Positions 28,707-37,800 of a DNA stretch of 64,000 nt are shown piece after piece. How positions within the stretch are numbered: position 1 is the first letter of the stretch; every line of letters starts with the position of its first letter. The notes below the pieces were generated by a model. That model was not told the DNA's origin, ran no database searches, and saw nothing but the letters and a program-made list of their open reading frames with translations. The stretch is from contig RSEH01000141.1 in the NCBI GenBank assembly GCA_006503475.1, forward strand, positions 59,588 through 123,587, written 5' to 3'. Both the position numbers and the translations under genes were made by a program. Source of the stretch: Stentor roeselii (lineage: Eukaryota; Ciliophora; Heterotrichea; Heterotrichida; Stentoridae).

Positions 28707-29615
28707 TTAACTAGTGAAGTACTTGCTCGCGTCAAAACAGTAAGAATTGAAGTCTAACCTGTTCCGTTCTCCAAGTTCCGCCACTTTCTTGAAAAGAGTC
28801 TCACATGAGGAAAAGTCTAAAATTCCTACAACTGACACTAAAGCTGCACCGTTTATCATCGTGAACCCGAGACTTCTCATTGAAAGTCCAAAAACTACTG
28901 GAATGTTATGAGTAGAGCAAGAAGCCAGCAACTCTTTTACCAGATCATCAAGACCTCCTTCACCCTCGACTCTTTCAATATCCGGAGCCATGATAAGCAG
29001 TTTTAAAGACCCGTCATAAGATTTTTTCAAACATTCTTTAAAACCTTTCACGAATCGTTTCTGGATCTTTTTGTTGGATTTTTCTTGTTTTTTCCGGTCA
29101 TAGAAAAATTTCAGCTTTTCAAGTAGTTCTTGAATGGCGAGGTCGAGGTCTTTAGTGAGCATTTGCGTGACGTATTCTCGATAGTTCAACCCGCTCTGTA
29201 GTGGTCGTTGGTTTGGCGGAATTCCTTCTTCTCTTCGGGTGTCTTTGATGACCTTTTTTAGTTTAGTTGTTTTTCGCTGGACTACTTGGTAGGCGCCTGA
29301 GTAGAGATCTTTTTTTGCGATTTTCGCTGTGACGACCTCGCCGTCGAGGATGATGTGAGCTTTGATCATACGGTTTTCGTCTTTTTTAGATTCCGGCTTT
29401 GATGAAGACGCTTTCGAGATTTTTTGGGGCTTTCGGCTGATGTAGTCGAATAATGTTGACTTTAGCTTTTTTTTTGAAGGTGAAGAGGTCGTCGTGGTTG
29501 GAACTGGGGGAGAATCGGTCAGGCACTGAGAACTTGAGACTGTGGAAAAAGGATTATTTGAGGTTAAGGAACAGGGCTCGAATACTGATGCTGATGCACT
29601 TAGTGAGAAGTCCAT
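28707..29615 (-). CDS. SBP2 (SECISBP2)-like L7Ae-family RNA-binding protein (302 aa)
   Basis: The N-terminal 130 residues are Ser/Lys-rich. From about 140, a block with RRxEGxPPNQRPLQSGLNYREYV is followed by an L7Ae-type domain at about 185-290, with KRFVKGFKECLK, LLIMAPDIERV, GGLDDLVKEL, IPVVFGLSMRSLG and a V-S-V-V-G-I strand. The GGLDD and LS.RSLG elements match SECIS-binding protein 2 and SBP2L rather than ribosomal L7Ae proteins. SBP2 binds SECIS RNA elements and recruits the selenocysteine elongation factor at UGA codons. The protein is much shorter than vertebrate SBP2 but keeps the core. An rRNA/snoRNA-binding role is the alternative. Confidence 0.82.
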   Translation of the reverse strand: MDFSLSASASVFEPCSLTSNNPFSTVSSSQCLTDSPPVPTTTTSSPSKKKLKSTLFDYISRKPQKISKASSSKPESKKDENRMIKAHIILDGEVVTAKIAKKDLYSGAYQVVQRKTTKLKKVIKDTRREEGIPPNQRPLQSGLNYREYVTQMLTKDLDLAIQELLEKLKFFYDRKKQEKSNKKIQKRFVKGFKECLKKSYDGSLKLLIMAPDIERVEGEGGLDDLVKELLASCSTHNIPVVFGLSMRSLGFTMINGAALVSVVGILDFSSCETLFKKVAELGERNRLDFNSYCFDASKYFTS

Positions 29616-29721
29616 TGAAAAGATTAATATTAATCTATTTTAGTTTTTTTATTGAGATTTTTGTTTATAAGTAGGCCAGGACCTTGATAAAACTTTACCT
29701 GATTCTAATAATTCTCCAAAA

Positions 29722-30666
29722 ATGTGTTTTCAGAGACCTCGTCGAAAAGATGACATCTACACAAGCCACTTTGACGTCCAACTGATCGACACGTCTTCAA
29801 AGCTTCCAGAGAACTTCGCAATCCGTCTTCTAGAGCGTGAAATGCACCTAGAACGTACATTTGAAAAGTCAACAGTAGAAGAACTCGTAAATCTCTACTC
29901 AACAGCAATCGAGTACTACAACACAAAAGACGACGATCAAGCGCTAAACTACCAGCTCCGGATGCAAAAAATGCTGAAGCGTCCAGAAGTCCTTCGAATT
30001 TTTTCAGTAAGTGTCCCAAAAGAGCCTAAAGTCTCTTTTTCTCCAACAAAACCTGACCTATTTTTAAGCGACACTGAAGAAACCGCTGCCGATGTGCAAG
30101 AAAAACCAGTTTTTTTCATGAAAGAACTCGAAACTCCTAGAAGTACTCAGGCAACTGCTGAGGTTAAAAAGAAGGAAATCTCTGATCGACAAACAGGAGA
30201 TAAACTCGCTGATAGTCTGAAAAATCAGGAAAACGACCTGGAAACTCGTATAAAAAGAAGGAAAATCGGAAGGGCTCTCTCTGGATTGTCTTTTGTTTAT
30301 TCTCCTGCTAATGAAGCTGAGTCACCAAAAGCTGTTGAAGAAAGTTTTGATAGACAATCGGAAACTGGAAAGGTTGAGAAGGAAGAGAGGAAAAGGGATC
30401 AGGAACTTGAAGCTGCTATTCAGGATATTATGGAGAGGAGCTATGAGGAAAAGTCTGCAAAAATAGCGGAAATTACTGTTAAGTATACTGCTGAAATTAA
30501 CTCGATGGAAGATTCGGGAGTCATGGGGATTATTGTTAACCAGATGAAACAAAATATGCAGGAGGAGATTGAACTGGTAAGCAAAGAGTTCGACGAGAAG
30601 CGTAGATTCCAAGTAAAAACCTTAAAAGAAGAATTCGCATCAAGATGCAAAAGCCCTTCATCCTAA
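29722..30666 (+). CDS. Coiled-coil hypothetical protein (314 aa)
   Basis: Residues 35-90 form a predicted helical pair with a pattern similar to MIT/TPR hairpins (VEELVNLYSTAIEYYNTKDD). The middle 100 residues are charged and low-complexity, and 215-310 is a likely coiled coil. No family is identified. The next gene (RCC1-like) starts 13 bp after its stop. Confidence 0.75.
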   Translation: MCFQRPRRKDDIYTSHFDVQLIDTSSKLPENFAIRLLEREMHLERTFEKSTVEELVNLYSTAIEYYNTKDDDQALNYQLRMQKMLKRPEVLRIFSVSVPKEPKVSFSPTKPDLFLSDTEETAADVQEKPVFFMKELETPRSTQATAEVKKKEISDRQTGDKLADSLKNQENDLETRIKRRKIGRALSGLSFVYSPANEAESPKAVEESFDRQSETGKVEKEERKRDQELEAAIQDIMERSYEEKSAKIAEITVKYTAEINSMEDSGVMGIIVNQMKQNMQEEIELVSKEFDEKRRFQVKTLKEEFASRCKSPSS

Positions 30667-30679
30667 TCAATTATATAAT

Positions 30680-31921
30680 ATGCTAAAGTATTTGATGGCA
30701 AGCTGCCTGGCTGGTGGAGCCCTTGCCCTCAGCAGCCATCCCAACACAAAGCTTCACATTTGGGGCAACGGTCAATACAAGCCTCGTGCAGGAGTTTCAA
30801 GCGACCTTCTAAATTTCGAGAATTTCTTTCCAAAGCAAATCAAAAACTTTTCAGCTCCAGAAGCTCCGTCATTAGTAAAAGTCTTTTTCGGAGCTAAACT
30901 CGAAGCAGGCATCGACGACAAGGGTCAGGTCTTCACGTGGAACAAGGTCGTGATCAACGCAGCGAAACTACCTGACGTCGACGACGAGATCAGAGAAGTA
31001 AAAAAATTAACCTGCCCTGACAAAGTGACTCAAATTTGCTTCGTTGACAAGATTTTATTCGCCTTAGACGTGAAAGGAAACGTCTGGCAGTGGCGGTTTG
31101 ATTTGAAAGAAGATGCTGAAGCGAGAAAGGTGCCTTCTTTAAGTAATATCAAGAAAATCGTCTCAGGCTTCGGACATTTTTTAGCTCTTGACAACGATGG
31201 ACAGGTCTGGTCGATGGGCGATGATACTTACGGACAATGTGGGCAAAGTTCTCATAACCGGCAACCAATTGCTCCTTATCTTCAAATAAAATACCCGAAT
31301 CCAGGAAAAGTCATAATGTTGCCTGAAAAAGTTCTCGATGTTGCTTGTGGAAAGTTCCATTCAGTAGCTCTTCTGGAAAATGGAGAAGTCTGGGGATGGG
31401 GAAGAAACCATAAACATCAACTAGGCGATATTGATGAGAAATCTGGAAGAGCTCCTGTTGTTGTTTCGTATGTTCCTACTAGAATCAACGGCTTGGCTAG
31501 TAAAAAAGTAGTGAAACTCGCTGCTGGAGACATGTTTTCGGTTTTTATTGTTGATGAACTCGGAGACACTGAAGTCTTCGGATGCGGACTCAACTCAAGA
31601 GGGCAGCTCGGGCTTGGGTACTTGACTCATGTGACAGATGTGATAAAAATGCAGAATATCAGCAATTTCGTATATAAAGATCGCAAAACTTTTGAAATAC
31701 GACCAGTTTCTATTAAGGACTTGCAGTGCGGAGCTGAACATTGCATGGCGCTTATGGATGTTGGAGTCATTTACTCTTGGGGAGCGAATGAATACGGGGA
31801 ACAGGGCAACAAACGAAGAGTCATTCAAGAACGACCTGCTCTTTTGAAGGCTTATAAAAATAAAAATATCGTCGCCATCGCTGCTGGTGATAGAAACAGC
31901 GCAGTTATCTGGAAAGAATAA
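30680..31921 (+). CDS. RCC1-repeat protein, possibly mitochondrial RCC1L-like (413 aa)
   Basis: At least six RCC1-type propeller repeats are visible (for example V..V.CGKFHSVALLENGEVWGWGRN and L.CGAEHCMALMDVGVIYSWGANEYGEQG). The first 20 residues (MLKYLMASCLAGGALALSS) resemble a signal or mitochondrial presequence/TM anchor, and the following HIWGNGQYKPR starts the propeller. RCC1L (WBSCR16) is a mitochondrial family of this shape. A secreted or membrane-anchored RCC1 protein is the alternative. The stop is 10 bp before the PEX4-like start. Confidence 0.88.
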   Translation: MLKYLMASCLAGGALALSSHPNTKLHIWGNGQYKPRAGVSSDLLNFENFFPKQIKNFSAPEAPSLVKVFFGAKLEAGIDDKGQVFTWNKVVINAAKLPDVDDEIREVKKLTCPDKVTQICFVDKILFALDVKGNVWQWRFDLKEDAEARKVPSLSNIKKIVSGFGHFLALDNDGQVWSMGDDTYGQCGQSSHNRQPIAPYLQIKYPNPGKVIMLPEKVLDVACGKFHSVALLENGEVWGWGRNHKHQLGDIDEKSGRAPVVVSYVPTRINGLASKKVVKLAAGDMFSVFIVDELGDTEVFGCGLNSRGQLGLGYLTHVTDVIKMQNISNFVYKDRKTFEIRPVSIKDLQCGAEHCMALMDVGVIYSWGANEYGEQGNKRRVIQERPALLKAYKNKNIVAIAAGDRNSAVIWKE

Positions 31922-31931
31922 TAATAATAAT

Positions 31932-32384
31932 ATGGCCAGTCGTACTCGACTCTTACGTGAATTAAAAGCGAAAAGTGAAGAGTTCTCTCTTTGTCCTGTT
32001 GGAGATAACCTCATGGAATGGCAGGCTGTCATCTTTGGACCTTCTGACTCACCTTTCGACACTGGGAAGTTCGTCATTAACTTTAAAGTACCTGACACTT
32101 ACCCCTTCACCCCGCCGAAAGTTGTGTTCAAGACTAGGATTTTTCATCCTAATGTTCATTTTGATACTGGTGAGATCTGCCTTGATGTACTTAAGTCTGA
32201 CTGGTGCCCTGCTTGGAACTTAGAAGCTATTTGTAGAGCTATCATTGCACTGCTTAATAGTCCTAATGCGGATTCTCCTTTAAACTGTGATGCTGGGAAT
32301 ATGATTCGCGCTGGCGATATGAGAGCTTACAATTCGATGGCGAAAATGTATACTATTGAGTATGCTCAGATTGAAAAGTTTTAG
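31932..32384 (+). CDS. PEX4-like ubiquitin-conjugating enzyme E2 (150 aa)
   Basis: The E2 fold is complete: MEWQAVIFGPSDSPF, TPPKVVFKTRIFHPNV, HPN at 72-74, and active-site Cys83 in GEICLDVL. The helix around 99-125 (AICRAIIALLNSP, DSPLNCDAGNMIRAGD, YNSMAKMYT) is distinctive of the PEX4/UBC21 subfamily. PEX4 mono-ubiquitinates PEX5, which allows its recycling from the peroxisome. The start at 31932 is the ATG after AATAATAAT. Upstream in-frame codons would overlap the RCC1 gene. Another E2 class cannot be excluded without a tree. Confidence 0.87.
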   Translation: MASRTRLLRELKAKSEEFSLCPVGDNLMEWQAVIFGPSDSPFDTGKFVINFKVPDTYPFTPPKVVFKTRIFHPNVHFDTGEICLDVLKSDWCPAWNLEAICRAIIALLNSPNADSPLNCDAGNMIRAGDMRAYNSMAKMYTIEYAQIEKF

Positions 32385-32736
32385 TGTTATGAATATTCAA
32401 ATAATTTGACTGATTTTTTAGGAGGTTTATTGGTTTGTTTTTTTTATTGAAACCTTTTTGTTTAAGGCTAGGTAAAAATTTTTAATGCAAATATTTTTTT
32501 TATCAGAAGCTAAGCTCAGTGAAAATTAGGACTGAGGCGAAGATAAGAAAAAAATAAACCTAAATCATCAACTCTATGAATTAAAATATTTTATAAATTA
32601 CAATTTGTAAAAAGAATGTAACTTTATGACTTTCTTTCTTTAAACTCCATTATTATGTGTGGAATCAGTCAAAAATTCAGTAACACTAAAATTGAAATTT
32701 ATCAAGAACCAGGAAATTTTCTATTATTATAAAGCC
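32385..32736. other. Gene-free spacer
   Basis: AT-rich sequence without an open frame apart from a non-ATG extension of the NAD kinase frame. TTATAAAGCC precedes the chosen ATG. Confidence 0.6.
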
Positions 32737-33651
32737 ATGAAAATCAAACTTACTCATCCTGTTAATGTTCTTGTTGTAAAAAAAAACACAACTGAATCCA
32801 ATTTGGTTGAAATTTACAACGAGTGCATCACACTACTTTTATCAAAGGATTGCCAGGTATATACTGAAGACTCTGATTGGAATCACAACAATACTGTGAA
32901 ATTTACTCCGAATCTCCAATCAAAAATAAACTTACTAGTAACCCTTGGCGGTGACGGCACAGTCATTTGGGCGACTAGTTTATTTAAAGACTGTGAGATT
33001 CCTCCAGTGGTTTCATTCAACCTCGGCTCTTTAGGTTTCATGGCAAGATTCCCTCCAACAAATGTATCAGAAACCCTACAAAATATCTTATCTTCAGAAT
33101 ACCTAACAGTAGAAAAAAACTCTCTTCTAAAGTACTTCATTCAAGATGAAGAACATAGCTACCGAGGTATCTGTTCAAATGAAATCTGTGTTGACAGAGG
33201 GTCATTTGGAAATTTACTCGAGGTCGAAATTTACTTAGAAGGAGTCTTTTGCACCACCGCAGTAGGTGATGGACTTCTTGTCGCTACTCCGAGTGGCTCA
33301 ACAGCTTATTCACTCTCAGCAGGTGGTTCAATAGTTAATTACGGAATTCCATGTATTTTGATCACTCCTATTTGCCCTCACTCACTTTCTTTTCGACCTT
33401 TAGTAGTGCCTGACTCAGTCAAAATCACTTTAAAAATCCCTGAAAATTCTAGGATGGCAGGTTTTGTCAATATTGATGGAAGGGAAAAGATTAGAATCGG
33501 ACTTGGCTCTGTTGTTGAAATCGCACTTGCTGATCATGCGGTTAGTTATGTGATTTTAGAGGAAGGGTATCGGAATTGGGTTGGCAAACTCAGGGATATA
33601 CTGGGATGGAATGATAGGAGACGACAGAAGATATTAGGGGGCCGGCTTTAG
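32737..33651 (+). CDS. NAD kinase (304 aa)
   Basis: The diagnostic GGDGT (residues 71-75), FNLGSLGF, TPSGSTAYSLSAGG and C-terminal DGRE motifs identify the ATP-NAD kinase fold. It phosphorylates NAD+ to NADP+. The start is the ATG after TTATAAAGCC. Upstream in-frame sequence lacks an ATG. No obvious mitochondrial presequence is seen, so a cytosolic location is the default. Confidence 0.97.
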   Translation: MKIKLTHPVNVLVVKKNTTESNLVEIYNECITLLLSKDCQVYTEDSDWNHNNTVKFTPNLQSKINLLVTLGGDGTVIWATSLFKDCEIPPVVSFNLGSLGFMARFPPTNVSETLQNILSSEYLTVEKNSLLKYFIQDEEHSYRGICSNEICVDRGSFGNLLEVEIYLEGVFCTTAVGDGLLVATPSGSTAYSLSAGGSIVNYGIPCILITPICPHSLSFRPLVVPDSVKITLKIPENSRMAGFVNIDGREKIRIGLGSVVEIALADHAVSYVILEEGYRNWVGKLRDILGWNDRRRQKILGGRL

Positions 33652-34028
33652 GTTGTCTTAATATCATTAGAATAGTTTCATTGTGGTAACATTAGAATAG
33701 TTGCATATTGATAAAAGAGTCTTTTGATTTATTTGATTCAGGTAATTCTTTAATTATAACAAAAGTATACGAGAAAGAGTTCAATCATTAATTTATCCTA
33801 TATAATAAAGTCACTTCTAATCAAAGTTAACAGTGATTCTGATAATGATATTAATAAAATCGATTATTAGTTCAATCAAATCATTAATTTCCTCCTATTA
33901 ATTGAATCACTTTAAATCCAAGCTTAAAGTAATTCTTATAATAAAAATAACAATCTTTAGTAAAAAATTACACCTAATACTATTCTTGATCTAAACCAGA
34001 CATTGATATTTTAATTGACTCTTTAATA
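33652..34028. other. AT-rich spacer with a degenerate duplication
   Basis: No coding signal. Two imperfect copies of about 91 bp start at 33779 and 33870 and share GTTCAATCA...TCATTAATTT and TTAATAAAATC-like stretches. Confidence 0.6.
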
Positions 34029-34412
34029 ATGGTATTTCTGACAAGTCTCTATCTGTTATTCTCTTTCTCTTCTGCTGGTCTCTTTAACTTGGACAACACC
34101 GACGAAGTTTCGATCCCGCCACTCGGTTTTATATACGTTGAGCTCAGTTCAAACCCAACAACTGGCTTCTCTTGGTCAATCGTGGATAACAATTCTGAGA
34201 AGTTAATCTTTCAATCATTAGAAGGAACTTACAACCAGCCACCTCCAGGCAGTGCTCGAGGAACTCCAGGAACCCAAGTCTTCCAAATCGCTTGCAATGA
34301 TAAAGGTAGAGAAGGCGATGTGGAGCATGTTACTTTTGTTTATAAGAGGCCTTGGGAAACGATTCCCGGTGAAACTCGGATAGTCAAGGTAACTATCACA
34401 AGACAACCATAA
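34029..34412 (+). CDS. Chagasin-family (I42) cysteine-protease inhibitor, secreted (127 aa)
   Basis: A signal peptide (MVFLTSLYLLFSFSSA) is followed by the chagasin signature: NPTTGF at 42-47 (the classic L2 loop), a GTPGTQ loop at 78-83 where GxGG is usual, and RPW at 107-109. These three loops insert into the active-site cleft of papain-like proteases. Chagasin-type inhibitors occur patchily in protists, bacteria and archaea. In a ciliate it may control its own lysosomal or secreted cathepsins. The upstream element is TTTAATA. Confidence 0.95.
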   Translation: MVFLTSLYLLFSFSSAGLFNLDNTDEVSIPPLGFIYVELSSNPTTGFSWSIVDNNSEKLIFQSLEGTYNQPPPGSARGTPGTQVFQIACNDKGREGDVEHVTFVYKRPWETIPGETRIVKVTITRQP

Positions 34413-34609
34413 TTAGATTAAGTAGGTTGAGTTCTTTGTTAGTTCAATGGTGAAAACTATATTATAAAGAATTTTTATTAGATATTCATTTAGATTACTT
34501 AGGATTTTTGTAGTTTGTTTATTTTTGATGGTAAGGTGTGAAAGTATTGAAAATTTATAAGTTTATTGTAGATCAATGATTTTTTGAAGATAAACAAGAC
34601 TTAGATTTA

Positions 34610-34828
34610 TTATGATGGCTTTAAAGCAGACAATCTATAGCTTCCACTTGTTAATTCTGAAGGTAGTTTATCACTTCTCTGACTGGGCAATTGACTGCGC
34701 TTCGACCCATTAAGTTCACTTTCATCACAGATAAGCATAATAGAATTTGGAATAAGTGTAGAGTCTACTTTCATCTTATTATCAAGATTCGGTTCTCCGT
34801 CTTGACTTTTCACACAACAAGCACCCAT
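34610..34828 (-). CDS. Tiny MGACC acylated protein (72 aa)
   Basis: The N-terminus MGACCVKSQ fits N-myristoylation with adjacent palmitoylatable cysteines. The remaining residues are Ser/Arg/Lys-rich and appear disordered. No further domain is seen. The start lies 13 bp from the USP stop on the same strand. It could be a small membrane-tethered adaptor; this is inference only. Confidence 0.6.
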   Translation of the reverse strand: MGACCVKSQDGEPNLDNKMKVDSTLIPNSIMLICDESELNGSKRSQLPSQRSDKLPSELTSGSYRLSALKPS

Positions 34829-34841
34829 AAATTTATTCCTA

Positions 34842-37800
34842 TTAAGAACAATTTTTAGTCTTCTTTACCGAAATCTCATCAGTGCTAATATCTCGAACAT
34901 CAAAACCTACCTGTGAGCTTCCAGGACAAGTAACTGCGATAAGTATCAAGTTGCCCACTTTATTTATAACTTTTCCTTCATAAGTTGACTGAAATTCAAA
35001 AAGTTCAATTTTTGACCCGATTTCGATTTTTGAGTCTCCTGAAGGCTGAACGAACGGGTTTTGATGAAGACTTTCTAAATTCGATACTATTGTCTTGATG
35101 TTACTTCTGAAAGTATCTTCTTGATTCCCTGATCTATATCCTGGTGATAGTTGATCTAAGCAAAAAGCTTCAAAAGATTTCAAACTCTCACAGTTTTTTA
35201 TGAGACTCTCCCAAAAATTGTTCACTTGCTGGCTCAGGGTTAAGAGGAAAAAGATAAATGGCTCGAATTCGCTTTTTGATTTCATTTCTTGAATGATTTG
35301 ATCTAAACTGACAAATAAAATCATTGAAAGCCTTTCGAGGTAGTCACCAGAAACTGAAAAAAAACCAAGAATTGCAGAAAAACAATTGGTGAAAATAAAA
35401 TCTTTGGCTTTTAAATAAGATATCAAGCATTTTAGAACCTCTTCAGGAGTAGAAAAGCCTTTACGGCTTATTGCAAATAGTAATTTACCTATTCCAAGAT
35501 TCATGTGCTTGCAATCAAAATCACTGACCATTATATTGATGGCAGTTTCTGATACTAAGTAATCATTTTGTGTATCAGTAAGCAGATCTCGAAGAGCATA
35601 AACCAATTCATACAATTCATTAAAAGAAGTGTTTAAAAACTCATTCTGATTCAAACATTCTCTCGGTTCTTCATCACTGTTCAAGTCATACCCCAACGAG
35701 AAGTCCGAATTTCGATGTGGCCTGGGTTGAGGCAATTCAAAAGGATTGTTAAACAAAAAGTTTAAAATAATTTGCAGATATCTCTGTTGAAATTCCTTAT
35801 CATTAATCATCAACAACGCAATCCTAACAAGTTCCAAGTACTGAACAAAATAACTTGAATGCTCTCTTCTGGCAAGCCTTAAATTCTGAATGAAATTAGT
35901 AAAAAAGACTTTAACCATATCATCATCAACAACTTTCAGAGCCATTTTGCATAAAGCAACAACAATTTTTCTCACATAAAGCAGAGGGTTAAATAACAAG
36001 AGTTCTTTACAAACCTTTTCGTGGCTTATCAAGTCCAGAAGCCAGGAAGAGAGTTCTTTATCAACTAAATCATGATAAATCCTTTGAAACATTTCAAAAA
36101 GTTCAAATTTTTTTTCCTTGCTCCTAACCAGAACAGTGAAAAAAAACTTCACTAAAAACTTGGAAGACACCTGAGGAAGTTTTGACAAACCAACGAAAAA
36201 CTTGATATATTCTTGAGCGAAGGTGATTTTATTGATCCAGTACTTTTTATTCTGGTTTTGAATTTCTTTCAGCGCTTTGATTTCAACATGCTGCGGGTTA
36301 TTCGAGATGACTTCAATTCCATCTTCACTGGAGTCCGAAGGTTTATACTTGACATTCCTTTCATATATCAACATATAAGCATTCCCTGGTCTTTCCCGAG
36401 AAGAAACCCGGCTATAAGGATACTGAAACTTTTCCTCTCCTCCAAAGCAGTCATTCGCAATATTCTGTGCATTGACCAGTCCAATCCAAGTATCATTAAA
36501 TTCAATCCATTGTCCATCATGAACAATATAAGAATAATAATGTCCAATTTCAGCAGTTCCAGTATGAATAACAATTCCTCTTAAACTATACAAATAATAT
36601 TCCTGTTCTCTCATTTTTTCCTTTTCCAGTCCTTCCTGAGTGAACCCATGCATATCAAGTTCCGAAGGAAACTCAAAAAAATCATTCAACTTTTCTCGAG
36701 TCATTGAATCAAAGTCGAATTCAAACCTTCTCAAAGCAAGAATCAAGAAATTCGGTAAATACTTGACACAGACCCTTCTAATAGCTTTGACCTTGCTTTC
36801 ACAATGATCACATTGATAACTATTTTCTCCTTCAAGCAGTTCCTCCTGCACATAACTTCCAAGTCCTTCAAGTAAAGTCCTTTTATTCTTAACCTCAACA
36901 GAGATACTCAAGAAGGGTTCTTCCCTTTCACTGCGATGCGGGCATTCCTTTCCAATAAGTTCAGTGACCTGCACTCCTCCAAAGTGTTCCTTGACAAGAG
37001 CAGCTTTGCCAGTTCCCTTGAGTGAGTTTTCAACTTTATCCATGAAACTTGCGAAAAACTCATCAACGTCCATTTGTTCCGCGACATTAATCTCCTGTCC
37101 TTCCGGGTCTTTAAAAGCTTTCGCGAAGTTCTTGGTATTGATGTACTGCTTGTCGCTGCCCAGTAGTCCAGCGAAAATATGCTGCAACTGACGCATCAGG
37201 TCTTCTTCTTCGGGACACTCGGCGCTGAGCACCTCTGTTCTAAACGACTCGATCATGAAAAGCTGTTGCAAAATTGAGTTCATGTAACAAGTGCACCCGA
37301 GGTTCTTTAAACCCACGAATCCTGTTGAGGACTTTTCTTTTGTTATTGGAGAATGTACCCAACCTGACTTTTTACTTGACCTCCAACTGGGGTCTTGGTG
37401 AAGAGGGTCTAACGTGGCCTCTAGCTCTGAAATTAATCGTAAGTCTTTTAAACAGGCTTGAAAAATCAGAGAAAAACAGTTTTGACGAGTTTCTGGATGT
37501 TTGCATTTTGGGTTGAAACGAGAACACCCGGAAAGTTGGGCGAAGTCGCAAAGACAGGTCTTTAGAATCATTGAAAAATCTTCTAAGGGAAAACTAGAGT
37601 CAGAATGAATTAAACAACTTTCGAGAACTTGAAGAATTCCACTTAAAATCTCGTTTTTGTCTGAACTTGAGTCTTCAGATGGTGATTCTTTTAAGGTTTT
37701 TAGGAGAAGTGGGGGAAGACTTCGAGTTACTTCAAGGTTTTGGGATTCTTTTACTAGTTGACTCAGAGTTTCCCAGTAATAAGAAGAGTGACTTGCATTG

